64,000 nucleotides of DNA, from NCBI GenBank assembly GCA_023548195.1, contig JAJHZJ010000808.1, positions 4,817,182-4,881,181 of the forward strand, read 5' to 3'. The DNA is from Bettongia penicillata ogilbyi (lineage: Eukaryota; Chordata; Mammalia; Diprotodontia; Potoroidae). Below are positions 42,894 to 54,607 of the stretch, piece after piece. Position numbers and translations under genes: made by a program. Within the stretch, counting starts at the first letter, position 1, and the number at the start of each line of letters is the position of its first letter. Below the pieces are notes generated by a model that saw only the letters and a program-made list of their open reading frames with translations, was not told the origin of the DNA and searched no databases.

Positions 42894-42991
42894 AGGGCAT
42901 ATCAAAAGTCTTAGTACAGTTTTAAGCCATTAAGGTTAATTGTAAGTTATTAGAGCTTAAAACTGCACTTACACTTTTGCTATTATTATAT
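42894..42991. mobile_element. Palindromic MITE, mariner-like
   Basis: The arms at 42904-42926 and 42956-42978 are inverted repeats matching at 20 of 23 positions (AAAAGTCTTAGTACAGTTTTAAG and its partner), around a 29-bp loop. TATA lies just outside each end. Arms of the AAAAGTCTTAGT / GTTTTAA kind resemble Tc1/mariner ends. There is no coding capacity. Confidence 0.6.
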
Positions 42992-43638
42992 ACCAGAAAG
43001 GGGATTTTATTGTGCATTCTTACCTATGGAGAAAGGCCTTATGAAGTCAAGTATTAGTTGAATCAGTCACAATTTTTCCACACCCCTATAATAATAACCA
43101 CAAAATCAAATACTTCTTTATCTAGGTAAACTCACCACCTTTCTCTTCTCCAAGTTACAAGGGATAACAGTCATAGATTTAATTTGAAGAGACGTAAGAG
43201 GCATCTTCTCCAACTCCCTTACTTTTTTTAATCCTTACCAAAATATATTATAGTTTTTTAGTAACCAAGTAATGTAAACATTAGTGGATAAAAAAATTAA
43301 ATTTTAAATATGGGAACACAGGTGAATAAATAACTAAATAGCAGCAAATATTAAAAGTACTATATATTTGTATGTATATATGTATACACACACATACAAA
43401 TATATTTATACTGAGTCACTGACTGCAACATTGTCAAAACAAAATTCACTTACAAAACAAGGTAATTTAGAATCTGATTTAGATTCAAACTTTTTAAAAT
43501 TACAATTGCATTTTTTTACATTAAAAAGCTGCAAATTCTATCTTAAGAATAAATAAAATATTTAGACACACTTGGACACATTATCAAAGTTCTTCTAGCC
43601 TGCGAAGGGCTGAACATGTATTTAAGTTAGTTCTGAAG
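42992..43638. other. Unrecognised AT-rich sequence
   Basis: A short TATACACACACATACAAATATA patch lies at 43380-43405. Nothing else is recognised. Confidence 0.4.
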
Positions 43639-43639
43639 G

Positions 43640-44402
43640 CCAGAATCTTATTTATTCTATTTTTTTTATTTTAAATTTTTATATTCCATTCCAAATTGTC
43701 TCCTGTCCTCCACTTTCTCCACCCCCCATTCAGAAGACAAGAAATATGATACTCATTATACATATGAAGTCATGTAAAACATTTCCACATTAACTATAGA
43801 GAAAAAAGGAAAAGAAATATATATATGCATGCTTCCATCTGGATAGAGAGTCTGTCAGTTCTCTCTCTGGAGATGGATGGCATTTTTCATCACAAGTCTT
43901 TTGGCACTGGTCATGAAATCACTGTATTCATCAGAGTGTTTAAGTCTTTCCCAGCTGATTATCATTACATATTGCTGTTACTGTGTACAATATACTCTGG
44001 TTCTGCTCTCTTCAATCTGCATCAGTTTATATATCTTCCCAGATTTTTCTGAAACCAGCACAGCACAATAGTATTCCACCCCAATCATATGTCACAGATT
44101 GTTCAGCCATTCCCCGATTAGTATGCATTCCCTGATCAACTCTTTCCCACTATCAAAAAAAAGCTGCTATAAATATTTTTTGTACAAATATGTCCTTTTC
44201 CCTTTTCTTCGATCTTTTTGGGATACAGAACAAATAGTGGTATTGCTGGGTCAAAGGGTTTGCACAGTTTTACTTCTCTTTGGGCACAGTTCCAAATTGT
44301 TCTCCAAAATGGTAGGATCAGTTCACAACCCTATGAACAGTACATTAGTATGCCTATTTTTCTACATCCCCTCCAGCATTTGTCATTTCTCTTTTCTGTC
44401 AT
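43640..44402 (-). mobile_element. 5'-truncated L1 3' end
   Basis: The tail is at the left (T-rich, 43657-43680), the 3' UTR follows, and ORF2-derived sequence ends at the right. In antisense it contains CCATTCCCCGATTAG, GCTGCTATAAATATTTTTTG, GGTATTGCTGGGTCAAAGGG, and CCAAATTGTTCTCCAAAATGG. Diverged, with no open minus-strand frame, and comparable in age to the copy at 29.7 kb. Confidence 0.88.
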
Positions 44403-44404
44403 TT

Positions 44405-44545
44405 TCATGGATAAGGAAACAGAGGACTAGAGAGATTAAATGGCTCAACTTAGGTTCCACAAATAGTCCATGAGAGAGGTGAGATTTGAACCCTGGTCCT
44501 TTAACTCCAAATATAGCTCCCTTTCCAACTAAACTACAGTCTTGC
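44405..44545 (-). mobile_element. MIR-like SINE
   Basis: Inverted: CATGGATAAGGAAACAGAGGAC, GAGATTTGAACCCTGGTCC and TCCAACTAAACTAC. Confidence 0.7.
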
Positions 44546-44549
44546 TTGG

Positions 44550-45904
44550 ACTTCAGGAGCTCAGAACCATCCTTAACTGCCTACACTACAAGAGATAAAA
44601 TATTTCTAAATCACAGGCCACTAACTACCTTTCAATTGATAATCCTCAAGGACAAAGTTATTTCTTGTAGACTGTTCAGCATACTGTTATAAATGAGAGT
44701 ATTTAATAAAACAGTTATATGGGTGATGACTCATTTTATCTAAATTATAATACTTCCAATTTCTATTCAGTACAAGTCACAAACATATAAAATACATAGA
44801 TGAAAAATGTCTAGCATAAGAGCAAAAGATAATCTCTTTGGCTATAACTTAAGATATATTCCAAGTTAGCTTTATGAAAAGATATTTTTTTAAAAAAAGA
44901 CAGATTTAAGTGAATCATATCAATATATAATAAATTACAAAAACAATATTGATGCCTGCATTAAATATACAGAGTTCATAATCTACTTAAACTGTCACTG
45001 TAAAATAAAAATACTGACACCAAAAATAAATACTCTTTAATGGTCAAGAACCAAGAGACTAAGAACTCAAATTCACACATGAGGAAAATTAACTCTTGTG
45101 AAAACATCAGGAATGTTGAAAGTAGTAATTCATTAGAAGTGCTTTTGTGTCTGCAAAGTATTAAAAATGGCTGCCAAACAGGGAAAGGGGTATAGGAAGA
45201 AAGGTAAAAGAAAAAACCCCATAAGGACCAGTGGAATGGGGGCTCCACAATGTATCATACTGAATGCCTTTTCCCACAGAAATAAGGTGTTACAAACAAT
45301 GGCTTGAGTCTCTAATATTGTTTTGGGAACAGTAAGCTACTTCAGATACATTCTAAGCTACGAAGACTCATGTGAATCAGACCATCTATCCTCCAGAGAA
45401 AGAGGGAGATGGATTGTATGAACGTGTATATGTATGTGTTTATGCATATGGATATGTGTACATATATAACCTCATAAAATAACACTTTCTACGGGAAATT
45501 GTATTTTGGTTCCAAACAAGTGACTAACAAATAAATGTAAGGAACACAAGTGGAAGACTGCCCCAACATGAGAATTTTACTTAAAGAGTTAAGAGTTCAT
45601 ACACTGTGAGGCCTGCATCCTCAAAAAAATCGCAGGAGAGCCTGAATCATCCCCATACGTAGAGGCTAAGGCAGCAAGCTATTTTAGCTTTTGAAGGGGA
45701 AAAAATGTGAAAAGCTTTTTTAAGTGACATTTTTCTTGACCTTCAAGTAAAATAAATAACTTCGAACTTGTATAAAATAAATAACTTTCAACTGAAATGC
45801 ACTAATGAGAGCATAAATAAGGTTCTAGTTTTCCCCAGGCCTCCACATGTGCAGAAAACTAGGACAAGAAAGGGACCCTATCTAGCTAGCTTCTCAAACC
45901 CATG
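44550..45904. other. Long unrecognised AT-rich stretch
   Basis: No gene or repeat family recognised over about 1.35 kb. A 90-codon minus-strand frame (44976-45248) has no domain. Confidence 0.4.
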
Positions 45905-46078
45905 GATTATCTATTTACTAGATCTACATATCTACACATATCTAGATGTACATATCTATTCATATCTAGATCTGTACATAGATACATATCTACAAATATG
46001 TACAGATCTAGATATAAAGAGATGTGTATCAATCGGTATCTATAACACATATATATAGATAGATAGGGACATGTATAT
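45905..46078. repeat. Degenerate AGATCTA / ACATATCTA array
   Basis: Interleaved direct and inverted copies of CTAGATCTACATATCTA-like units, ending in TATATAGATAGATAGGG. Both strands read as spurious frames rich in Y, D, I, L and H. Confidence 0.85.
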
Positions 46079-46079
46079 G

Positions 46080-46708
46080 TATCTGTGTAATTATACTTGG
46101 TTTTAGTCACACTGAAGAAATTTGGATCAGAAAAGTAAATTTTAAATTAGTGTAGTCTTACAATAACTCTCCTGCCCACCCCATACACACTCAGTTTATT
46201 TCAAAACAACTTAGAAGAAAATATTTCTGCAAGAATTTACTCAAAGGTCAGGCTGACCACCCTGATTACAGATATCCTCTGAACTTAGGAGTCTTAGAGT
46301 CTAAAGCAATCTAAAGCAAAGGAAAAGTCAAACATCAAAAAAATCAGATATTTAATAAACTGATCTATCCCCTCAGCTTCTTAAACAAAAAGACTCATCT
46401 CTACCAGGAATGAATTATCCTCTGGGAATAAACTTTTCATGCCAATGAGAAAAACAAATCTGCCAAGAACATCAGAGTGGAGGAGCGCAATTTTACTAAA
46501 TGACACTTTTGGGTCTTCAAAGAATTAAAGTGGGGTTTGCAAAGGCAAGAGTAATTTACTCGATAGGTGATTCAGGCTTTTACTTTTTTTTTTTTCAGGA
46601 GAACAGGGAGGAAAAATCAGTGAATAAGTGTTATGTGGATATGTGTGTTTTTAAAAATAGAACTGAAATGGGACGTATTTCACCAGTGTTGAATAATATG
46701 ATCCTATC
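46080..46708. other. Unrecognised sequence
   Basis: Nothing recognised; a T10 run lies at 46585-46597. Confidence 0.4.
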
Positions 46709-46709
46709 C

Positions 46710-47185
46710 TCTCAAGTCAACAATTATTAAATAACTACTATACACCAGGCAATGTGTGCCAGCACTGAGGACTATACCAAGAGGTAAATACAAAAGAAGA
46801 CTAGATAAGGTCCCCAACTGGGCAGCTAGGTGATCAGAGGATAGAACTGACCTTTCCAGAAAGACTCATCTTCCTGAGTTCACATCTTGCCTCTGGCACT
46901 TACTAGCTTATGACCCTGGGCAAATCACTTCACCCTGTTTGCCTCAGTTTCCTCATCTGAAAAATGAGCTGGAGAAGGAAATGGCGAACTAGCACCTTTG
47001 CCAAGAAAACCCTAAATGGAGTCACGAAGAGTCAAACATGACTGAAACAACTGAAAAACACGATAAAAACAAGGATCAGATTAAAGAGGGTTTTAAATGT
47101 AAAGCTGAGAACTTTGTATTTTATCCTATAAGTAAGAGAGTCACTGAGGATTTCTGAGGAGGCTTAACATGGAGTAACATGCTTT
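46710..47185 (-). mobile_element. L2 fragment split by a SINE
   Basis: Left part (46715-46815): CAACAATTATTAAATAACTACTATACACCAGGCAATG and AGATAAGGTCCCC. Right part (47080-47185): GGGTTTTAAATGTAAAGCTGAGAAC and TTTGTATTTTATCCTATAAG. These are successive antisense L2 segments on either side of the SINE at 46821. Confidence 0.65.
46821..47063 (+). mobile_element. tRNA-headed SINE with long tail
   Basis: It has GGCAGCTAGGTGATCAGAGG, ACTTACTAGCTTATGACCCTGGGCAAATCACTTCACC, GAGCTGGAGAAGGAAATGGCG, and TGCCAAGAAAACCCTAAATGGAGTCACGAAGAGTCAAACATGACTGAAAC. It lies within an older L2. Confidence 0.9.
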
Positions 47186-47209
47186 AATTGCTTGAAATGA
47201 AATGCTGCA

Positions 47210-47432
47210 GGAACTGACTCAATTAATAGAATACGGACTCAGAAAGAACTGAGTTCAAATCCAGTTTCAGACATTTACTGGCTGTGTGACCCTGGACTTA
47301 ACTTCTGTTTCTGTTTCTTCATCTGTAAAATGGGGCTGACAATGGTACCTACACCTCTCAGGGTTGATGTGAGGATCAACTGAGATAATATTTGTAAAGT
47401 ACTATCTCAATGCTGGTTGCTGTAATTATTGT
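47210..47432 (+). mobile_element. CORE-type SINE, near full length
   Basis: It has AAGAACTGAGTTCAAATCCAG, CTGGCTGTGTGACCCTGGAC, TCTTCATCTGTAAAATGGGGC, GTTGATGTGAGGATCAACTGAG and AATATTTGTAAAGTACTATC. Confidence 0.85.
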
Positions 47433-47434
47433 AA

Positions 47435-49715
47435 ATATGAGGGGGAAGGGAGAAAGTGGTTCTTTTCCTAATGGAACATTTCTTAAAAGCTACACTTGCT
47501 AATAAAGACAAGAGCCTTTAGAACATTTCTGATTTTCCTATCATGCTATGCAATTTTATTTTATTTCAAATGTTTGGATGAGTATTCATATTTCCAAGTA
47601 AAATAGGCTGTTTTTCTACAAAATGCATCCTTTTAAACTGCCTTAAGTAGAACACATGTTTTCAATTGGGGTCTGTCTTGGGAACCAGCCACACACGGCT
47701 GCTCCTCTCAGTGATCAAGGACACATTGTGAATTTGATCGGTACATTACTAGTCAGTTAGGAAAGTGAAGAAAAACGTACGTATGCACAAAAACCCTCCT
47801 AAGCTTCCACAGCTGCAGAATACGGTCCCTCTTTCATGATGACAGAACTTCACAGAGAGTATTTGGTGACCACAGAAGACAGAAATCTTTGAAGGTGAAT
47901 AACATTTGAGAACATAGGAGCCAAAAAGGGGGGGGGGGGGAGGGATTAAAAAAAAAAGCCAAAAAGACTTACTCTCCTTTAGACTGAGGTTACTCTTAAA
48001 AGTATATGCCTTTTTAATGTAACTGATTTGACTTTCATATTTTGATACGAAATAAGTTAAAACAAATAATCCCTCTAAAATTCTTCCAGCAGAGCTTTTT
48101 TAACTGGAATAGCGATTGCTGCCAAAGTAGTGACAAGTTTTATAGAAAGCCCACAAATTCCATCGTCTGCCACAGACCACATGGTAGAAAATGTACTCTC
48201 TCATTCAGGCTGATTCAGCTAGAAAAAAAGAACTTCTGCTCCAGTTTTTAATGAATGCAGCAAATCTTTCAATGATCTAAATAGCCACCTTGATCTAACT
48301 GCCTCCTTGAAAGAATATTTTCCTGACTACTAATCATAAATGCAGTCATTTCCAAGGTGGTCTGTCTCACTGCAAAGAAAATATGTCCTATCACATCAGT
48401 CTGTTAGGTGTTTCAGAACTATCAGCCTGGGAGCCACCATATTTGCTAAACATTGCAAACCAGCTATAAACAAAGTTTATTTGAAGTGAATGTCACCATC
48501 CCTCAAAATCCCCCGTTTAACCTTCTTCTGTCAATGTTCCCTCTTGCTTCCTTCACTGCTCTTTGCATGCCCCACTCAGGAATTTCTCAACTCAGATGTG
48601 TCTTCCATCTTAACCCTCCAGAGAAAACTAACTTAGCAATCTTTTGGCCATATGACAAAGTTCATTCCAATAGTGCTTTACTATGAAACACCATGTACTT
48701 TACTATGAACCCAACTTGGTTGCTTAATTGTTTTTCCTTTCTAGGGCTTTCAAACACACCCTATTATATACTAGGCTTGGAATGAGAATTATTTTTATTG
48801 CAGACGCTATTGGAATTCAAGATCACTTGTCCCCAGAAGCCATAAAATTTGCCCAAAAAGGCCAGCAAAATAATCACCAAGTAGTCAAAACATTTCACTC
48901 CTAACGGGAGGCAGAAGATTCCAAAGGGCAGCTACACTTCTAGTCTTGCTCCTATTATCAAACACTAACGTACAATAGCAGAAAATCTGAACAAGCACAC
49001 CTCTTGAAGTGTTTTGAAAGTTCACTACCATACACCCTGGATGCTTATTCTGAGGAACACAAAATTGGCTGACAGGACCCAGAATTGAAGTTACTAAAAA
49101 TGTGAAATCAGTGACTGAAATGATGAAGATATCAAGGAAAGAGTCAAAGAACACTAAGCTAAAAGAGCCTGCAAGCAAAGATTGGAGAGGCACTTCTGGT
49201 TGTGGGGTAGAAGAGATTCTTAGATGCTGTTGGAGCCTCTTTTCAGCTCTGAAGTTCAGTGATTTTGAGTCATGGGGGCTGTGTACAGAAGGAACTCAGC
49301 AGAAGGAGAGTGCTTTGAGTGACTGAGAAAGCTGAAAGTCTTTCCTGCATTGGAGGAGTGAACCCTAGGAGAATACTGTCTGTTGGCAACTCTAAAGTTC
49401 CCTGGAATAGGTACAGTTCACCAGAGAGAAGTCATCTTGACTCTGTATTGGCTAGGGCATAGGTCCTATAAGTTCTTATGTTTTTCTGTCAGGTTTTATT
49501 TTTTAAGCAAAAAAAAAAAAACAAAAAAAAAATAGAAAAAAACCCCCAACAAGAACTTTGTTGTCTATATGATGTTTTCTTAACCTGAGTGAATAAACAG
49601 GAGCTGGGGCACTTTCACTGTCACGTTCTGATTTTTCCAGGAAAAACCCTGTGTTGGCTCATGTGCAATATACCTTTATATTTACTATTATGAATCTTTC
49701 AAGTTTTTTTTATAG
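47435..49715. other. Long repeat-poor stretch
   Basis: About 2.3 kb without a recognised gene. It holds a G12 run (47929-47940), an A-rich tract at 49509-49542, and an AATAAA at 49592. Frames of 60-100 codons (48042, 48453, 48885 minus, 49102) have no domain. Much of 47520-47900 lacks any repeat and may be unique. Confidence 0.4.
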
Positions 49716-49717
49716 GA

Positions 49718-49912
49718 TAACAGTTTGGAGCTGGGAAGGGCCTTGGAGGTTACTGAATCCAGTCCCCTCATTTTATTGTGGAGGAAACTGAGGTCCAGAA
49801 ACGTTACAAGACTTGTACTTGGTCACACATTTATTGTCTTAATTAGGATTTGAATTCATATCCTTCTGACTCCAAGTCCAGTGCTCTCTCTACTATACCA
49901 TAATGCCTCTCA
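49718..49912 (-). mobile_element. MIR-like SINE
   Basis: Inverted: GGGAAGGGCCTTGGAGG, TTTTATTGTGGAGGAAACTGAGGTCC, TATCCTTCTGACTCCAAGTCCAGTGC. Confidence 0.8.
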
Positions 49913-49914
49913 TG

Positions 49915-50070
49915 ATGTAACCTGGTCACCAGAGAAGTCTTTACAGAGGTCCAGATGAATGCTTGTCAGGTATGTTTTAAAAGGGGACTTTCATTCATTT
50001 AGGGCCTGGACTAGTTCTCTGAGGTCCTCCCCATTCTGCGGCTCTGTGATTCTGTGATAGAGAATTCAGG
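49915..50070 (+). mobile_element. L3/CR1 3' terminus
   Basis: GAATGCTTGTCAGGTATG, CATTTAGGGCCTGGACTAG and TCTGAGGTCCTCCCC followed by TGTGATTCTGTGAT match the L3 end with its terminal ATTCTG-type repeats. Confidence 0.7.
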
Positions 50071-50074
50071 TGTA

Positions 50075-50442
50075 GTCAACACCTCATAATCTCTAAAAGG
50101 ACATCCAGTGCAGATGGATGGAAAAGAGCTAAGGATACTGAAAGGGAAGCTAGAAAAACTTGCTAGAACCACCACCAAGGCAATCACTGCTTCAAATTAC
50201 TTTGATTCATGTTACAACAGGGAAAAATTTAGCCATAATCCATTTTCTTCTAATAAAGGAGTACCTGAAATCACCAAGACCATATAAAAAGAGAAAAGGA
50301 TCAAGGATAAAATCTCTCACAAATTCCATATTTCTGCTAACAGTATCCTAATTTTTCTCAGAATTCAGGACCTGAAGTCATTTTATGCTACTCTCTTCAT
50401 TTGATCTTTATTTCATAATCAAATCTAGTTTTTACCTTCGGG

Positions 50443-50479
<37 letters not shown>

Positions 50480-51328
50480 ATTTCAACCACTGACTTTGTG
50501 TACTTTCAGATTAAGGTAATACTAAAATTACGTGTCATCCTTCTATTTTATCCCTCATTTTGGATAAAGGAAGCCAAGGGACTGATTGCCTAGGAATGTG
50601 CATGGGGTGGCTAAATCCACTATGCTTTTCTAAAGAAATCTTCCAAAATCAATGAATTAGCCAGGAATTGTAAACAGGACAAACAATCAAGGCTAAAAAG
50701 TACCTGGATTGGATAAATCCCTCTTTGGGAGAGAACCAGAAGGGTAGGCAACAGAAAGGATCAGAAGCCAACAGCCTGGGATACCGTTTCTAGGAAGGTT
50801 AATAATAAGTAAGATCCAGCCTAGCACTTTTACAAGCTTCCTTTTATAAGCACTTTCAATTATCTTATTCTTTTTTTTTCTAAAGTCTTTCCCTTTGTAA
50901 ATAGGCCTTACTAAATGGATTCCTGTGGTCTGAAGTGTGTAGCAGCCAGGAGAAGAGAAGCAGGTAACAGATACTTGAATCAGATATTTGGTTGTGGCAG
51001 CAGCAGTAGCAGATGGGAGAAAGGTAATTAAAGATCAGGTTTGTCTGATTTCTGGGTCTAGAAAGTCAAAGAGGCTGGAGCACCAAGATCACCTCAAGCT
51101 GGGATTTAGCAGTCAATGAGGTTTGGAAAATGAAAAGTGAAAGCCCAGGGCCAGTGGCAAAGCCCCCTGAACCGATTCCAAGGAGGTGATGGAATTTCTG
51201 GGAAATCAACCAAGATCAGCTAGGTCAAAGGCCCGGCTTCTATATTTCATAGCTCTACCCTTCCCAGGGACAGTACCTCAGGTCCAGGTCCCCGGTACTT
51301 CGTGTGCTCGTATTTGTGATTAGTTTCC
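50075..51328. other. Unrecognised sequence with TA repeat
   Basis: Nothing recognised besides the (TA)n at 50447 and a short CAGCAG patch at about 50997. Confidence 0.4.
50447..50477. repeat. (TA)n microsatellite
   Basis: Uninterrupted TA run of about 15 units. Confidence 0.96.
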
Positions 51329-51329
51329 T

Positions 51330-51990
51330 CACATCCAGTCCCCAGCCTCTCCTCTCTGATCAACCTGGGAAACTAGAGCTAAGTTCAACTTCCTAACGCA
51401 ACACTTCATCGCATGATTCCTTTGCTCTAAACCCTTCTGTGACTCATCCCTGTTTGTAGGAAAAGCCCAAAATCTTAAGCCTTGGGCATTCACAGACTGG
51501 TTCCACTCAAGGAGCACTTTTAGAGTGAAATTCTACCAACTAAGATGGCTCTCTCACTCTCCCATAAACCCCTCTGCACACTCCCATCTCCGACCTTTGT
51601 TGATGCCTTTCACCTTGCCTGGGATGCCCTCCTTTTTTATAGCCTATCTATCCTATAAGATCCAGCTTTAAAAAAAAAGCAGTATAGAAGGGTAATAAGG
51701 GTACTTGGATGAAAATCCCAATTCTGCTACTTGCTAGTTGAGTTACCCTTAGCAGGTCACACAGTTTCCTCATCTCATCTGATCTGATCCATGGGGACTC
51801 TTCCAACTCTGAAATCTGATGGTGCTACTCCAGCTTATGCTGACTTTTCCCATCTCTAATTTTATTATATTTTATATATTTTATATTCTCTAAATTTATA
51901 TCACTCATTTTGGCATTTATAATCCTTTTGTAACATCCAAGAATCAAGCAAAGGGATGACCTCATCCAATAAATGTGCCTTCAGCTGAAT
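51330..51990 (+). mobile_element. L2 fragment with inserted MIR-like SINE
   Basis: L2 3' coding sequence: ACTCTAAACCCTTCTGTGACTC-type region, CTTAAGCCTTGGGCATTCACAGACTGG, CACCTTGCCTGGGATGCCC and TATAAGATCCAGC. An SINE follows at about 51690-51828 (ACTTGCTAGTTGAGTTACCC, TTTCCTCATCTC), then L2-like TTTATATCACTCATTTTGGC. No open frame. Confidence 0.75.
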
Positions 51991-52049
51991 TACAGAAAGG
52001 CATATCTCACATAAGAATAAAAAATGGTAAGCACTATAAATGGAATTGG

Positions 52050-52315
52050 TCATCATGCATTCCAGGCAGCTAAGCAGCTCAATGCATACATTGCTGGATT
52101 TGGGATCAGGAACACCTGGGTTTGAATTTTGTCTTTGCTCTCTACTAGCTGTATAACCCTGGGCAAGTGACTTAAACCCTCTTTGCTTCAGTTTCCTTAT
52201 CTGGAAAATGGTGGTAATAAAATCACCTACCTCCCAGGCTCAAGTGAAATAACATGTGCTTTGCAAACCTTTAAGCACTCTATAAATACTAGCTATCATT
52301 ATTAATCAGTTTCTT
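52050..52315 (+). mobile_element. CORE-type SINE, near full length
   Basis: It has AGGCAGCTAAGCAGCTCAATGC, GGATCAGGAACACCTGGGTTTG, ACTAGCTGTATAACCCTGGGCAAGTGAC, GTTTCCTTATCTGGAAAATGG and TTTGCAAACCTTTAAGCACTC. Confidence 0.88.
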
Positions 52316-52319
52316 TAGA

Positions 52320-53712
52320 ACTATTATTTTATCAGGCACACACATAGCAAGCACAGTTTATCTCACATACAAGATTAATCAATATTCTCAGATTTAACTA
52401 AAATATATCAGGGAGTAAACACAGACACTCAACTTATTATTTATTGAGCTTGGAAACTGACACATCAGATTCCATTAAGGATTGTAGTCTGTCTACTCTA
52501 TCTAAAAACCTTGAAATCTGGAAGTTATAAAATTTGGCACTACTGAAGTTTTGGAGAGTCAGGAATTAGGATAACTCTCATGGGGAAGAGAAGGTAAAAC
52601 AGGGTGAGAAGTACAGCAGATGAATGGAAAGTCTTTTTTAAAAAAATCTCACATGGCTAACATCTGTCCAAACAAAAGGCCATTGAAAAAGTCTGAAAAG
52701 CTGTCACTACTAACCCTTAAAAGCTGTTAACAAAAATTTTATTAAAGTTAATTAAAACTGTAGATGTTCTCTAAAGAAAGTGATCTGTGTGTTTCAGATC
52801 CTCTTGCTTGAAAATTTAGAAAAAAAAGACAATTTTTTTTTAGTTTTCAGAAAAAATGATAGACACACATCATGATATTTGAAATGCCCATTCTTTTATT
52901 CTAACTAAATAGTCTCTCCTCACCCCCTCAACCTCTACTCCCAAAAAGAGACTTTCATAGAAATTTCAAAAACTAAAACTAAATTTAAAATATTTTAAAG
53001 TGATTAGAGACAAAATTGAAACAATATTTTTCAGATTAAGTCTACAAAGAAGTGAAGAGTCAAATAGATGTTAGGAAGCTTTCCATCTCCTCTGGAAACT
53101 CTGCTCCTATAAATTCTGATGAGAAGGAAAAAAAAATTAACGTACGGAATTTTAAAGTTACTAAAAGGCCGCACAGAATTTTATCTTAGTACCTACTGCT
53201 ATTATTTCAAGTCTAAGCAGGCCTTTCTAAGCAAACAACTTCCCTGATTAGTGATCAGCTTCTGGGGATTTTTAGGGCCACTTTCAGCTATGTGGTTTGC
53301 TAAGCAAACAGTCAAGATTAACTAGGCAGAAACATACACACCCTCACACTGTAGCAAGTAGAAGTCTCTTTCTTTTGGGTGGCTGAGTATAGAAGGGTTT
53401 TTTTGATAATCAATATAATAGTTTAATACATTACTTAATCAGGTGTTCATCTAATAGATTAATGCTTCCATTTTGTTCCCCTCATATTTTAATTCTTAGT
53501 TTTGAAAAGTGTCAAAACTGAAGGAACCATACATCTGAATACTTGTTCCATATGTGTAAGGGACAATCTGTCAAAGGTGCTGGTGGTTTTTGCCACTTTG
53601 GGAATCCCCAGACTTCTCCTCAAGGAGCCCTTGGACTAGCCATCAGGATCTCTTTGCCTATTTGAGTGTTTAGATATTTTCAGGACAAAACTATGAAAAG
53701 GCAATCAAAAAT
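52320..53712. other. Long unrecognised AT-rich stretch
   Basis: No gene or repeat family recognised over about 1.4 kb. Confidence 0.4.
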
Positions 53713-53713
53713 G

Positions 53714-54238
53714 CTAAGGTTACATTCTGAGAGGTATAGTTTACATAAGATCAGAGAGGTGATGGTCCCTTTGTACTCACTCCATCCTCCTCAGACCACA
53801 CCTGGAGTGTTGGGTTTTACATGTTAAGAAGGACATAAACAAAGTTGGAGGATTTGTTAGAAGAGGGCAGCTAAGGGGGTCAAAGGTCTGAAATCAGGAA
53901 GTCAAGTTTAGACTGGAGAAAAGAAGCTTTAGGGGGAACAAGATTACTAGCTATCTTCAAGTCTCAGAAAGGTGATCATGTGAAAGAGGAATAAGGCTCA
54001 TTTTGCTTGACCCTAGTGGGCAAACTAGCTCAAAGCATAGAAACTGCAGAGATTCAAGATTTAGGTTTAAGGAAAAGTAAGATTTTTCTGACAATTATCC
54101 TAAAGTAAAAAGGGCTACCTTAGGTAGTAGGCTCCCCTCCAATGGTGGTCTTCAAGGAAAGATCACATGATCGTTTGTTAGCTATGTTGTAGAGGGAACT
54201 GTTGTTCAGGTATAGGTTGAACTAGGTTATAATTCAAG
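53714..54238 (+). mobile_element. L3/CR1 3' region
   Basis: GAGAGGTGATGGTCCCTTTGTACTC, CAGACCACACCTGGAGTGTTGGG, AGAAGGACATAAACAAAGTTGG, GACTGGAGAAAAGAAGC, CTATCTTCAAGTCTCAGAAAGG and GTAGTAGGCTCCCCTCCAATGGTGGTCTTCAAGG follow the CR1/L3 coding order up to near the terminus. Many indels; no frame. Confidence 0.9.
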
Positions 54239-54365
54239 CCTTGAAACTCCCTAGCTTTTGTAACCATGGGCATGTCACTTCATTTCTTAGCTTTCTTATC
54301 TTGAGAATCAAACAACTGGACTTGATCTCCGATTTCCTCTTCAGTGCTTCTAAATCTTCTTTTTT
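54200..54365 (+). mobile_element. MIR-like SINE
   Basis: It has AACCATGGGCATGTCACTTC, TTATCTTGAGAATC and GACTTGATCTCCGATTTCC, following the L3 end. Confidence 0.6.
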
Positions 54366-54524
54366 TATTACTAAAACCAAGAACTTTACAATTATCATAA
54401 GGACATTTGAAAAAGTATTCTTGAATGACCTTAACTGCCTATGAACCACTTTTCCCATCCTTCAGGGATCTGATTTTTGTCAAGGTGGGAATCCTTTCTA
54501 TTGATGACATAGACTACAGTTCTC

Positions 54525-54605
54525 TTATGAGACAATTAGCATTTATCAAGCACCTATTACAGGTCAGGCATTGTACTTCATGGTCTTCTCTAGGTTCTAA
54601 GATTG
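54525..54605 (-). mobile_element. L2 3' end
   Basis: AATTAGCATTTATCAAGCACCTATTACAGGTCAGGCATTG is antisense L2. Confidence 0.6.
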
Positions 54606-54607
54606 AA

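Noticed and set aside
45768..46110. Frames on both strands rich in Tyr, Asp and Ile
   Set aside because: They read the AGATCTA-type simple repeat and mirror one another.
47929..47940. G12 run considered as a quadruplex-type regulatory site
   Set aside because: It is a single homopolymer without further G tracts nearby and is more likely a simple slippage product.
49100..49640. A-rich tract and AATAAA considered as a processed pseudogene or LTR end
   Set aside because: No recognisable gene sequence lies upstream, no paired LTR or TG...CA ends were found, and no flanking duplication is visible.
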